64,000 bases of DNA from Absidia repens. Taxonomy: Eukaryota; Mucoromycota; Mucoromycetes; Mucorales; Cunninghamellaceae. Where the stretch lies: positions 484,501 to 548,500 of the forward strand of contig MCGE01000023.1 in assembly GCA_002105175.1 (NCBI GenBank), in the 5' to 3' direction. This document shows, piece after piece, positions 22,113-33,993 of the stretch (position 1 is the stretch's first letter; each line of letters begins with the position of its first letter). The notes beneath the pieces were generated by a model. That model was not told the DNA's origin. It saw only the letters and a list, made by a program, of their open reading frames with translations, and searched no databases. The position numbers and the translations under genes were made by a program.

Positions 22113-23046
22113 ATGGGTGACACAACCAACGCCCCTAGATCATCAACCACCTCATCCATGTATGGCGAGCAACGTGTACTTAGGGGTAAAAGCATTCTTG
22201 ATCGTAATCTGAACAAAACTCGCGGCTCCGAGGTAAGAAATCGTTCTAGTCAGTATTACTACTATTGAGACATAACTGCTTACTATTTTATATTTGTAGG
22301 TCAGCCTTAGTGCGCAGTCCTTTTTATTCTCTGAAATGCTTCAATATACCCAAAAGCGTGTCAATGGCATTCAAGATTTGGAACGCAAGTAAGTCATTCC
22401 ATTTAATTCTTCAACATCTAGCTCAACCTACCCCCCCCTCTCTCTCTCTCTCTCTCTCTTTTCTCTCAACAGACTCAACGAATTCGGATATCGCATTGGG
22501 GCGCGTATGCTCGAGCTATTGACATGGAGGGAAAAAGTGGCGAAGCGGGAAACACGTGTCCTTGGGGTGTTATATTTTATTCATAATGTTGTCTGGAAAG
22601 CTCTGTTCGGAAAACAAGCAGATTCTTTGGAGAAAAGCACTGAAAACGAAGACGAATGTAGGTTTATTAACAAAGTAAGTGTACAAACACGGCACCATCT
22701 CATCTCTTTTTTTCCTAGATATGATTTCTGACAACGACCCAATTCTGACAAGGTATATATCGGTGCCTAAGGAGCTATCTCAGTTGAACTGCAATGCTTT
22801 TATCGCAGGTATTGTAGAAGCTTGTTTGGATGGATATCAATTTGTAAGTAAAGAGATGAATAACAAATATGGATTATTATGGCTGATATGGCTAATATGG
22901 ATGATATGACGCTCTAACGGATTTTCATATTTTAGCCTGCGCGGGTAACGGCGCATACTGTACCTGTCGATGGATTCCCTCAACGTACTACCATTTTGAT
23001 CAAATTGGACAAGGATGTGCTTCAACGTGAAGAGTTGTTGAAGTAA
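22113..23046 (+). CDS. TRS31: TRAPP complex subunit TRS31 / TRAPPC5
   Basis: Exons 22113-22232, 22300-22388, 22473-22657, 22719-22843 and 22936-23046 give 209 residues. It is a Bet3-family core subunit of the TRAPP Rab1/Ypt1 exchange factor in ER-Golgi and endosomal traffic. Diagnostic blocks are RGKSILDRNLNKTRGSEVSL, FSEMLQYTQKRVNGIQDLE, LNEFGYRIGARMLELL, YISVPKELSQLNCNAF and AGIVEACLDGYQFPARVTAH. Length matches the family. Intron 2 ends in a C-run and (CT)n tract. In the third exon a GT within ...GACGAAT/GTAGGT is used, because only this joins in frame to the conserved DNDPILTRYI block. Confidence 0.94.
22432..22460 (+). repeat. C-run and (CT)n microsatellite in TRS31 intron 2
   Basis: A C-run followed by about ten CT dinucleotides lies just before the intron's acceptor. 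It serves as its polypyrimidine tract. Confidence 0.8.
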
Positions 23047-23568
23047 ATATCCCAATTCCCTCTCTACACACACACACTTTTACAATTATATTTCCTCGCA
23101 CAACTATGCACACACTTATATTAGTTTACAATCACTCGCTTACTATCGTTAGATATGCCTGTCTATTCGTCCCCTCTCCCTTTTTTTTAGTTTTTTTTTT
23201 TTTTTGTTCGGCAATAAAAAGTGTCTTTATTATACTATATATATTTTATGTTTATGCTACTCTGTATCTATGCAATGTCGTATTCTATCTAGATTATATC
23301 AGCACTATGTTTCGTACTCAACAGTTAAATACTAGATCACAATCATATGTACAGTACTATTATATGCACGTCGACACACAAAAACAAAGTGTCCGTTTTT
23401 TTTTTATGCCTGATGATATGTCTACTATATACAATATACCCCTCATGCAAATATTTACGTATACCATCAAAAAAAATCCAATAAAAGAATTTGTCTTTAT
23501 TATAAGTAATTATTGTCTATACTAAACGATACTACAAGCAAAAAAGCTACTACTATTACACTAATCTA
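23047..23568. other. Convergent 3' region, TRS31 / eIF2D
   Basis: A 522 nt AT-rich gap between convergent stop codons. No gene or structured element was recognised. Confidence 0.5.
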
Positions 23569-26004
23569 TTATTTTCTTCCTTTGCCCTTTTTGGCCGTCT
23601 TGTCATTCACAAAAATAAATTTCTTGGGTACGCCTTTACGTAGTAGCAATTCAGATACGTTTTTCATTTGAGGACCTTGCACCATGATTTCATATAAAGG
23701 CGTCTTTGGACTTGTGCCATGGATTTGACTGTCTGTTAAAGGTGAAAAAAGAGAAAGTTGGTTAGTAAATTTAACGGCATACCAATGAACGGGACTTACG
23801 AGTAGCACTGCTGGCACAAAGCTTGGTGAGTTCTTTGCATAAATCATCAATTTCCAATCCAAAAGATTCCATGCCGGTCAGTTTGGTAACTGTCTTTCTT
23901 CCTTGTCTAATTTCTTGTATCACTTCGATCGTTTTAGGTGAACCTTTTCTCAAAATCGGTTCCTTGCCAGGTAATGTCACCATATGGAAAGGCTGCATTT
24001 TGGGAAGTAATCTATAAAAAGGGAGAGAAAAAAATCGTCATGATATGGTCATAATATGAGAACTTATTGTCAAACGAACAAACAACATGAGTGACCCTAT
24101 TATTCATTTACCTTTGTAGGATTTGATCCCGACCAAGTTTATGTATTGTTTGATATTCCGTTTTGTTAAGAATGGCATCTGTCAAAATAGGATCTATGAT
24201 AATGAATCTAACAATAGAAATGATGAAGAGTTATTCGCCATTTTTTTTTTTTTTTTTTTTTTTTTCACTGAAATAAATTTCTTACTTTTGATTCTTTGGA
24301 TCCACCAGGTTTTCCATTTTGATATAGTCGAACAGGACTTGACGCACTTCGATAGATGAATACATGGCATTTTTATCTTGTTTGACGGCTTCAAAAATGA
24401 CTGCTGATGAGCCAATAGGTTTGTATATATCAATGACTTGGATTTGACCCGATACTGATGACGGCGAGACATCAATATTTTTGTTTGATTGATCAGTTGT
24501 TGATGTTATCGATCCTGCTGGTGCCAATTGTTGTTGTTGTTGTTGTTCCATCATGATCTTTTCCACCGTTTTGTATGGAGAAACACCCTGTAAACTGTAG
24601 TGATTCAACAAGCAAAAAAAAAAAAAAAAAAAATGAATATCATTTCCCATCGTTCCTTTGCTATTATCATTACCTTGGATGAGACCAGTTAATAGACGTC
24701 ACATTCGTTTCACCTCGATGTTCCTTGAGTTTCAATAAACCAGATTTTTCCATTGTTTTTAAGAACTTTTGCACCTTTTTCCAACTTGACTTTTTAATAT
24801 CCACTTCCAATCCACCTCTTCGTGGCCGACTCGGTAAAATATACGCTGTATATAGGGAAGACACCGAGAGAGGAAGTACCGTGGTTGTCTTTTCTGGTGT
24901 CAACTTGAATAATAGACCTTGATAAAGGGAATCTTTCAACAAATCATCGATTTCTATGAATGGATTCCATAAAAGAAAAAAGGAATTAAGTCATTTTTTC
25001 GTCAATGGTACTGGATATGATTCTTACCAGTTGTTGTATAATTCATGCTAGGCGTATCAGTAGTGGAAGGTTTTGAATGATCTTGTTGTTCCGATGGTTG
25101 ATTGTCTGATGCTGCGGTAATCTGTTCGTTTTCAAGTTGCTGCTGCTGTTGCTGTTGAGAGTCTTCACCTTCCTCGTCCTTCTCTTCGTCTTCGTCAACA
25201 TATTCATCGTCCGAGATATCTTTCAATTCAGGAGGATCAGATTTGTCACCCATGGACCATAAAAAATCATTGTATACATGCAAAATGATCACGGCTTTCC
25301 CTTTCATTCCAGATCGGACCTTGATATCGGCACTTGATGTGGCCATTGTCCCTACAGCCAAGGGGTATCTAGTTTAAAAACCCATAGAGTTCATTTACTG
25401 TATACTAAGTGATTCCTGTCGTCATTTTCTTACTTGTATCCACGAATAGTAATAGCTACGAGCTCGCCTTTCTTAACTTGAGGTAATGACCCATCAGGAC
25501 CATTTACTAGCCCAGGAATCATCAAATCTATATAAAGACAAAGCAAAGGAAATGTGAATAACACCAAGCTATTATCCACAAATATATGCTCTTGCATTAC
25601 CTGCGCCGTCCATAAGTTTCTGAACTACTGGTCCCCAAGTATAAAGCGTAGGTAAAATGGTAGGATATTGCCACAAGGTATAAACTAAAAATAAGAAAAT
25701 AGAATATTGACGTTATCAGGGAGTGTATACCAGTGAAGAATTACTTACCTGTGGGAATGGGAGGTAGATCCAACAACTTAAACCAGATGGGTTTACCATT
25801 AGCTACGTAGATCACTCCGGGTCGTTCAATGTGGGAGACGAACTTGGCGGATTGAAGCGTATCAGGCATCAGATGGGTGTTTTCTTCGGTACATTTTGTC
25901 TTCAGTTCAGGATACGCATCATAAGTTTCGGTTTGAAATCGTCGTCTGTCAGAGGAGCGCAAGTTACTGAAGGATTTCAACGATGTTACTGGTTTTTTGA
26001 ACAT
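23569..26004 (-). CDS. TMA64: Translation factor eIF2D (Tma64, ligatin)
   Basis: Nine exons (25749-26004, 25601-25684, 25434-25527, 25028-25368, 24674-24953, 24286-24594, 24112-24207, 23800-24011, 23569-23732) give 611 residues. eIF2D binds the 40S subunit, delivers tRNA independently of GTP and recycles 40S complexes. The N-terminal ligatin block SSDRRRFQTETYDAYPELK leads into a PUA domain (IYVANGKPIWFKL, VYTLWQYPTILPTLYTWG, then GDLVAI-type KKGELVAITIRG). An acidic/Gln linker follows. The middle has winged-helix (WKKVQKFLKTMEKSGLLKL) and SWIB-like parts. The C-terminus is a SUI1/eIF1 domain (RQGRKTVTKLTGMESFGLE, then IMVQGPQMKNVSELLLRKGV) ending in a basic tail. All domains are present and intact. 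An upstream in-frame Met at the end of a poly-Phe stretch was rejected as start. Confidence 0.94.
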
Positions 26005-26471
26005 GTGTATTGAAGGACGGAAACGCGCGAAAAATGGGTACAAGAATAAAAGAAGGGATTCAACAAAAAAAAAAAAAAAAAACAGGCTAAATTTCAAATC
26101 CCGTCGACAAACGAACGACTGGCCCTCTACCCTCACTGAAAAAAAAAACGCCATTTCACATCCCCAGTTTATACTCAAGCATATTCACTGTACTATACTC
26201 TCATGGTCCCAAGATGAAACTTTATGCAATCATCTTTTTTGGTTAAATCAGCGTCCGTGTTTCATCTATTCCTTTTTTGTATCACGCCACGGATTGTAGC
26301 CCACACTGTCCTTTTTATTGTTTTTATTTGTGGTTCCGCTGATTTTTTTTTTTATTTTCTCCCTTTGTTTCTTCCTTTTTCTTTCCTATCTTTTTTTGAC
26401 ACGTTTACTCGAACACATCTTTTTATACACACCAGCAGTGGGAAAAAAAATTAAAAAAAGAGACACGGACC
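26005..26471. promoter_or_regulatory. Divergent promoter, eIF2D / alpha-beta hydrolase
   Basis: A 467 nt interval with an A-run at ~26065-26082. GACGGGATTTGAAAT (minus strand, CCG at 26101-26103) lies ~95 nt from the eIF2D start and matches the right-end motif of the dispersed repeat. T-rich tracts lie before the hydrolase ATG. Confidence 0.5.
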
Positions 26472-28140
26472 ATGGCGTGGTTTGATTCCAAGACGTTATT
26501 CTTATCAGTATCTTTATTCTGTTTACCCGCTCTTGTTGTGTGCGCCATTTTATGTCTGCCCCTTGTTATATTTACTATATGTAAGTCGAAGCTCTTTTTG
26601 TACATATTGAAATATCGAAATCAACTAGCTTATATTTTTTTTATTACATGTCGACAATACTTTAGCAACACTTTACATATCAGCATGGATATTATATCTT
26701 CTTCAAGCTCAAACTGATGTCGAATTCAATTTACCCTACAATCCTACTCGTATCATTAAGATCAATGTAGTCTTAATGACTCATATATTTGGTTGGATCA
26801 CGGATATGCCAATGGTAATATCGTATCTTTATTGGCGTTACTGGCAAGTCGGCACCGAGAAATTCAGAAAAATAGTCAGGTAATACAGATATTCAGTTCA
26901 TTCTTTTCCAATATATGAAACTCATTATTATATTGGGCTTTTACTAGTCGTGATGTATCCTACTCGGATGTATCCAAAGAGTGTCTATTGGACATCTATC
27001 ATCCTGATGGTAAAGAAAAGGATAGAGTGAGACAGAAGCGACCGGTCATCATCTTTATCTATGGCGGATCTTGGTCAACCGGTCAGAAATTCCTTTATAC
27101 GTCGATGGCAAACACCCTTCGTGAACTTGGTTATGTGGTGGTGGTGCCTGATTATAGAAAATACCCTACCGTCAAGGTCGACAATATGTATCAAGATATT
27201 CGTCAAGCAATCAAGTGGACTTTTCATCATGCAAATGAACTGGAGATTGATGTTGATATGATTTATGTGATGGTAAGAGAGGGTGGGATGGGAGAGGGTT
27301 GATCATGTGAAAAGATATAGCTTATCGATTTGATTCTTTTTTAGGGACATAGTGCAGGTGCTCATTTGGCGTCTCAGGTGGTTTTGTTTGATTTGGTGGA
27401 GAAAGCTAAACACGCGTCGTTGCTTTCCAAAACAAAATTAGATAGTCCTGTTGATATGGTAGATCAGAAAAATAACTTTTTGCCTCAAGTAGAAGGACTG
27501 TTATTGTAAGTAGTCACCACCCAACAAACAACAAATAAGGAAAGAGAAAACAATCGTTATTGATATATTTGTTCACTCACCATTCTTTATCGTGTATAGG
27601 TTTGCTGGCGTATACGATATCTCGACACACTATGAACATGAAGCATCAAGAGGGGTGGAAAAGCTTTCAGCCATGGGTCGTGCGATGGGATTGACAGAGG
27701 ATCATTACCGGAAAAATTCACCATTGGATTTGGTCAAAACGCATGGCGATCTCTTTGCTCATTCAGAAGACTTGCTCGATTTTGCTCCTAGGATTCTATT
27801 TGTCCATGGCGAAAAGGATACCACGGTGCCCATGGAACAATCGACCAATATGTACAATATGCTTGGACAGGTATTGCCGCCCTCAAGACGTGATGAAGTC
27901 GATGTGCGTATGCGATTATACAAGAAAATGAAACATGCTCATTGTGTCACAGGTAAGCAACTGAAGGAGATTTTAAACTCAAAACGAAGGCTGGGATGGT
28001 TTGCGTTGATGATACTAAATGACCTTTTTATTATAGCCTTGATGCCAAGTTTGTTTGGTGAGGACAAAATGCATAAACTTCTGATTAGAGACATCATGGA
28101 ATTCTCGGATGCTCCTTCATTGGATGAACCTGGTCATTGA
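26472..28140 (+). CDS. Membrane-anchored alpha/beta hydrolase (isoprenylcysteine methylesterase-like)
   Basis: Exons 26472-26580, 26666-26879, 26948-27272, 27345-27505, 27600-27952 and 28037-28140 give 421 residues. Two or three N-terminal hydrophobic helices (~8-36, 38-50, 65-90) anchor it. The hydrolase domain starts at ~117: YGGSW (146-150, oxyanion-hole region), GHSAGAH (217-223) with nucleophile Ser219, an acid-loop candidate HGEKDTTVP, and a C-terminal His in KMKHAHCVT. Layout and motifs resemble plant ICME and the BD-FAE/kynurenine-formamidase-like esterases. These remove methyl or acyl esters; the true substrate is uncertain. A poly(A) signal AATAAA (28319-28324) and then a 39 nt A-run follow the gene. 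Confidence 0.85.
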
Positions 28141-28353
28141 TCTTGATGCTTGGATATAGTTGTGTAGCTTATAGTTTATGTATTCTTTATTTGATTCCCC
28201 CCCCCACCTCCACCCTATATTTATTATTATTATTATTCGTTTATTTTGTATTCACATTATCATTTTATATATCATGCTCATGATTTCTTGTTTATTTCTT
28301 TACTGCAATTCTATCAAAAATAAATATTCTGTCTTACTCTGTTGGACGTTTTG

Positions 28354-28392
<39 letters not shown>
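28354..28392 (+). repeat. Poly(A) run, 39 nt
   Basis: An uninterrupted run of 39 A starts 30 nt after an AATAAA that follows the hydrolase gene. Run length may be unreliable in any assembly. Confidence 0.8.
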
Positions 28393-28395
<3 letters not shown>

Positions 28396-29077
28396 CTATG
28401 GTGTGTATAGTATTTAGAAAAACTGTTGATTGTACTAACAAAACTGATGTTTCCAACATACAGTAATCATTTTAAGTTGGGAAAAAATGATGGAATGTTT
28501 TTTGGGCAAACATGATAGGATGATTGTGTCAATCGTGAAAATTGTATTTATTAGGCGCATCATTTCCTGTTTGTACGGTACAGTTCAGCAAGAAGAAGAA
28601 AAATTGGGTTGAAATGGAAAATGCTACGGATATATATATATATGATTGACAATAAATCTTTTAGCAACATAATGTGATAGCAAAGGTGAAAAGGAACAAA
28701 TTTACGTGGGTGGCGTTTTTAGCATTTAAACTTGGCTGGGTTTTGCTCAAGAATCGAGGAGTTGCAACAACAAGGAAGACGTTTACAAAAAACAAAAAAA
28801 TAGAAACTTTATGAGGTAAATCAAGTACCTTCCAGGGCTCTTCAATCATCATACTTTTATGTGCTCATCGCTATATAGTTTCTTATGCCTCCTTTCGTGT
28901 CTTTTTCATGCGCCTATGACGACCATTTTTTAAACCCATTTACGAAATTTCTTTCACTTCCTCTTATTTTTGAAGCACAGTGTACATACAGTAGTGAAGC
29001 ACTGAGCATGTCAATTGTTGGAATTGCCCCATTCCTAATTTTTTTTTTCCACGTATGCGAGACGATGTAAAAGTAAA

Positions 29078-29175
29078 AGGACAAGACATACTTTATTCAG
29101 ATGTAGATCTAAACTAAGACGAACTAAACTAAACTTCAGTGGAGACCCTCAATAACTGCATCAACGGCAATACTA
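29078..29175 (+). repeat. Dispersed repeat, fragment D
   Basis: GGACAAGACATACTTTATTC followed by AGATGTAGATCTAAACTAAG matches the central part of copies A and B (CAAGACATG and TTTTATTCAGATGTAGATAC). The flanks do not align clearly. Confidence 0.45.
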
Positions 29176-29429
29176 AATTGTGCCATTATTCTGATGAATT
29201 TATCCGTGCTTTATATAGAAATACAGTCGCTTTCTGAAATCTTCCTTTGTGTTTTTTTCATAGAAATGAAAACGATTATGTATGGAAAAAATCAGGTAAA
29301 TGGTCAACACTACAGATCGGAGAGAGGCCAAAAGAAAATATTCACATTCCGCACTTGTGATTTTTATTACCCCTTTTCATCTATTTCTTTTCATTTCTTT
29401 TTTTTATATTCCTTCAATCTTGGTGTATT

Positions 29430-30493
29430 ATGGTGACCTCTCTACCAAATGAATTACAACATGTTATATGCCACTTAATACTGATGGATCCTGGGTACAA
29501 CATCAAATTTATGTTTGAGCTGATAAGAGTCAACTAAGTATGGGCATATTTTGTTTGTAATCATATGTACAGGTAATGAAACGGCAAAAAACAATTGTAG
29601 ACGTATTCTATTCGTACTAACGATTATATTAGACATTATCTGATAGAAAAATCCCTGAAGTTTATTGGATTGTACAATACCACTGTGTCGGCACGGTCGA
29701 TGATACTGTATGGTCATTTTATAGAGCCACTGGATTGAACCCTATCAACAAGTACGGCGTGGACATGAAGGCGTACGAACTCATTAGCTGGTGCCCCAAC
29801 TTGGTATTAGTGCCTTCGGACATCCCACTAGTTTGAAGCTAACAACGACGCGGCGGATGACAAGTCATTGCAAGCAACTGCGAATGCTATCGATCGGTGC
29901 ACTGGAGAACTTTCCTTTCATGTTGGAATGTGACTTCATCAGCTTAGTAGGGCTAACCACGATGAACCTTTACCACAACACCGCTGTCATGCTCTTCCTT
30001 TTTGACGCTGCCGACGGACTTTACAGCAATTACACTTTATACGAATGGATACGCTGGATCCAAAAATCGTGGTCGTGTTTTTTCACGATCGTCAACAGCA
30101 ACAGCAGGAGCAGCATGGGGAAACTACACAACAATTACTCAGTTGGAAATTTATCGGTGTCCTCGAATTATGAATGATATGATGACTTGGCTGCCTATGG
30201 ATCAATCGAAATGGTTATCGTTGTCTGGGCATAATATTCGCGACGAACATCTGATATTGGCACTTTACATGACCGGCAGTCTGGATACCTTGATACTGGA
30301 GATCAGTCAAATCACAACCTATGGTTATTGGATATTTTCAAATACATGGACAACTAGTGGCGGGGATGATGTTGATGGTGATGGTGATGGTGATACTGGT
30401 AGACGGTGTCGTGTCCAAATCAATGAACTGTACTTGAACATGAATACTAACCTATCGGTAGACATGCAAGGATTGATCAAGCAGGCCAATTAG
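29430..30493 (+). pseudogene. Broken F-box / leucine-rich-repeat-like gene
   Basis: From the ATG at 29430 a frame encodes an F-box-like start (MVTSLPNELQHVICHLILMD, then FELIRVN). It meets an in-frame TAA at 29533-29535, after which the same frame continues plausibly (VWAYFVCNHMYR) to a GTAATG donor. A TACTAAC branch site and ATTATATTAG acceptor (ending 29632) follow. Downstream, coding-like text moves between frames: frame 0 up to ~29735, frame 2 with ISWCPNLVLVPSDI to 29836, frame 1 with CKQLRMLSIGALENFPF and YEWIRWIQKS to ~30090, then frame 2 with NYTTITQLEIYRCP and IRDEHLILALYMTGSLDTL to the stop at 30493. No intron with usable sites joins these. The simplest reading is a decayed F-box/LRR gene, with sequencing error as the alternative. 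Confidence 0.6.
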
Positions 30494-30841
30494 AATTTAG
30501 TTTAAAGATATTATAGTAATAGGTATTATATTAGGACCCTTATTCTTATTAGTTAGACGATATTTTTATATTTTACATATTACTGTTTTCATAATAAAGG
30601 TGATAAACGATGGTTGAACAAAAAATAGTTTATTTTTATCTGTTAGTTTGGTAATTTTGTTGATATTTTATTCTCAGTGTCAAAGTAGGCTGGTGTATTT
30701 CCTTTTACGGATTTTTTATTCATGTCGCACGAACAGGTTGGAGAAAATAAATTGGACCTCTCGAATTGCACTTTTTTGTTTTTTCACTTCCTCTTCCTCC
30801 CTTTTTTTTTTTTTTTTTTGTTTTAATTCACTTCTTATACA
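30494..30841. other. Intergenic, promoter of the GPI protein gene
   Basis: A 348 nt AT-rich gap. A long T-run (~30801-30819) lies directly upstream of the next start codon. No other element seen. Confidence 0.5.
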
Positions 30842-31979
30842 ATGTTCAACAAACTCATTCTTGCTGCTTCCGCTTTACTCGCCACTTCGTTCGTTGCCGA
30901 TGCTTCCATGGCTCCTTCTTATCCTTCTCCTGGTACCGTTTGGAAATCTGGTCAACAATATGACATTCTCTGGGGTAATTCAATAAAAAACAAAGCATAT
31001 GATTGCTATGATGCCACCTTGTTAACCGTTATTATTATTTGATATAGCTGACGATAACGCCGCCCCAAGCATCGCCAGTGGCTGGAAAGACTTCAAAATT
31101 GGTAAGGATTACAATAATATACAAAGTTATTGTATTCATTCTAATTACTGATCCTTTTCTGGCTTGATAGATTTCATGACAGGCGACAACAGTCAGCAAG
31201 TATTCCTCTCCAACGTAGCTTCTGTAAGCTTGATAAAAAAATAGAATGATGAAACCAAAAATGGCAGCTCACTCACCTTTTTTCTTCCCTTCCCCGTAGA
31301 ATTTGGATGGCACCAAGATTTCCAAATTCACTTGGACGGCTCCTGAAGTCAAGCCTAACGCTGCTGTTTACTTCTTTATGTTCTCCAACGGTAAATCATA
31401 CTAGAAATATAGGAAACATGTTTCTTCCCTTTGTGAAGGTATGTTGGGAATATACTCATGTCTTCTTTTTTTAGGTAAGGATTCTGCTTGGACTACTCGT
31501 TTCGGTATCACTGGCGCTGATGGTGTACTCGCGGAACCTGAACATGCTACCCAACCTACTGGTAAATCATTATCATGATCAACATTATTGCATTTAATAT
31601 ATATATACTTACCTTATCTCTAATATGATCGTATATCTACTTAGGTGAAAAGATTCCTTGGGGAACCGGCGCTTTAGCCTCAGGAGGAGGCAACTCCACT
31701 GCCTCCGGCAACTCTACTCAATCCGCTGTGTCGTCAAGCGCTAGTGCGGCTGCCTCTGGCGCTGCTTCTAGCCCTGCTGTTTCTGCTGCTTCTGATGCCT
31801 CCTCATCTGTGGCCGCTTCTTCCTCTGCGTCGGGTGCCTCTGGAGCTTCTGCTGCTGGTAGCTCTTCCAGTGCTTCCGCTGCTGCTTCCTCTGATAAGGC
31901 TGAAAATGGTGCTGGTTCTCTTGCTCGCCCTTTGGCTGGTTTCGCTATCGCCGCTGTTGCTGCTGGTATCTTGATCTAG
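30842..31979 (+). CDS. GPI-anchored Ser/Ala-rich wall protein (Kre9/Knh1-like N-terminal domain)
   Basis: Exons 30842-30974, 31048-31101, 31171-31223, 31300-31390, 31475-31561 and 31645-31979 give 250 residues. A signal peptide (~1-21, cleaved near FVADA) is followed by a small beta-type domain typical of the Ser-Thr-rich GPI-anchored membrane family: YPSPGTVWKSGQQYDILW, then VFLSNVAS, ISKFTWTAPEV and YFFMFSNGKDSAWTTRFGI. Residues ~155-225 are almost only Ser and Ala (also Gly), a likely O-glycosylated stalk. The C-terminus (KAENGAG then a hydrophobic tail ending AAGILI) is a typical GPI-attachment signal. It probably sits at the plasma membrane or wall. The family is linked to wall glucan assembly, but the biochemical role is not settled. 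Confidence 0.87.
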
Positions 31980-33993
31980 TTTTAATTTATATTTCCCTCC
32001 TATTTGATTTACATCTCTTTTTGCCCCTGTCCTGTCCTTCCCTATAGTTTATTTAATGTTGTTTCGAGACTTTTTACCACCTACCTTTTGTATTTTTCTT
32101 TATTACAATTTACCATTTACTTCACCTACTTATTTATTTATCTAGCTCTCTTCATCTTAATAAAAATCAGAAGCATTTTGAACATTATTGCAATATTTTG
32201 GCTCAATTTCTTGCATTTAGAAAAAGGGGAATCATATAGGTTGGCCAATGTTTAATTGGTCATACATGAAATGAAACTCAGCACATTCAATGGATTTTCT
32301 TTTTCCGTTTGTCTTTTTAATTTTAGCAATATCTCGATCATTGTGCGATGTGATGTAAAAATAAACTTTTGAATATTGACTTTAAAGTAGAAATAGAACT
32401 AGTGAGTTTCCAAGAAATCATTTTTTTCTGTCTGATCTACTTGAATACTGCATTCTATGTCATACATTATCCTTTAGAGGGAAAATAGTAATAATAAAAA
32501 AAGACAGGTGTCAGCTAAAACAAGTAAATATAAATGAGGCTAAACATGATTAAAACATGTGCAAAACTTTTCCTCCTCATCTTTCAAGATGTCTCCTTCT
32601 TTACCTTTTCCTCACATCACATTTAAAAAGAAGTAGAATATCCACTGAAATAATGTAGGATAATGAATGTAGAATGTGAAATGGTTAGTGGTATGCTTCA
32701 GGGATGTCTAACACATGGGTTTTTTTTTGAGAGAGTGAGAGGAGTCCAGTCATTGAGTTAATGCAATTTTCAATCCCCGATGATATGGCAAAAATAAGGA
32801 GGCAAGTCGATTTTTGAGTTTCTACGAAACATTCGATAGACGAACCATAATTACAGTGATATACAATGGTAAGGTTGCTTATATTATATTTTTGCTCAAA
32901 AAAAATTTCACATGATGGAACAGATAATTGTTATAATATGTCGATAGTTGCGGGAAAAAAATTACTTCCACGTACATATTGGGAATTTTACCCTCCATCT
33001 ACATAATGAATAATAAAAACACTGGATTCAGTACAATTATGTGCAGAACTAAACTATAAAAGCATATTATCTTTCGGTGAGTGGGCGTACATGTGCCTAA
33101 AACATCAGAATTGAGCATCTGTAATCTGCTCCTTTTTTAGAAAGTAGCGGCATTTGAATTCGAGATCGCCTTGTAGTCTTCAACGTCAAAAATGAAGACA
33201 ATACATTGTTTAAAAAAAATAATGGGCGATCATGGGGGGGGGGTCAATTTTTTTAATTTATGCTTTAGTAAAATATTCTGCGTGTCATACAAAGTATGAA
33301 AAATGACATCATTACCATGACAAAGACAATTTCTTTCCTCCAAATCTAACATAGAATCTTTAGTTTTCTCATCTTCCATGGTATTTTTTTTTGTTGGGGG
33401 TAATTCCTTCAGCTTATTGCAGTATCAGTTTGTGGAGGAGAAATGACCCAGTTGAAAGGCCGATCGTCCCCTACAAAAGATGAGCCTTGTCATGAAGACC
33501 ACAATACGTAGCGATTATGCAGTAAAAGAAATTTATAAAATATGTGCTATACAGCATTAAAATACGAAGACGGAGATGAACGATGGCTTTGTGATACTAA
33601 TTTTCTCTACTTCACTATGAATAAACAGGGCAACGACAACGGAAAAACACCCGATTAATATATAATTTTTAAAACAGCGGTCTAGATTGTAAAATCAGAT
33701 AGCATACTTGTCTTTATATGCTTTGCTCTGAAAAAAAGGAGTTGGTTATAATTATGGTGGAAAACGGTTAATATAATACTGCCTTTTTCATTGTTGTTGT
33801 TCTCATGTTTATATGAAGTGAAAAGGGTTTCTTTCCTACCATTCCACAAACCACGTTATCGGGGTTTCGGTCGGTTTCAGTTTATAGGCATAATTTTGCG
33901 ACAAGCGGGAAACGGTGGCCCATGAAAATAAATATTTTTAACGCCGACTTTTTTTTCTTTCTTCTTTTTCTTTTTGCACTCAACAAATACACC
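31980..33993. other. Long intergenic stretch upstream of hexokinase
   Basis: A 2 kb AT-rich stretch with no recognisable gene. It holds TAGCGGCATTTGAATTCG (GCGG at 33147-33150), a G-run at ~33234-33242, GCGGGAAA at 32950-32957, and GCGGGAAA at 33905-33912 about 82 nt before the hexokinase ATG. A T-rich pyrimidine tract precedes the ATG. Confidence 0.5.

Larger units (their letters stand above)
28141..29429. other. Intergenic stretch, no gene recognised
   Basis: A 1.3 kb AT-rich gap. It holds an A39 run, a (TA)n patch at ~28630 and a fragment of the dispersed repeat at ~29078-29175. The open frames at 28661-29070 have no motif. Confidence 0.55.

Noticed and set aside
26988..27302. Hydrolase exon read through into the following intron
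   Set aside because: The GTAAGA donor at 27273 and the conserved GHSAGAH block after the next acceptor show that the frame past the donor is intronic.
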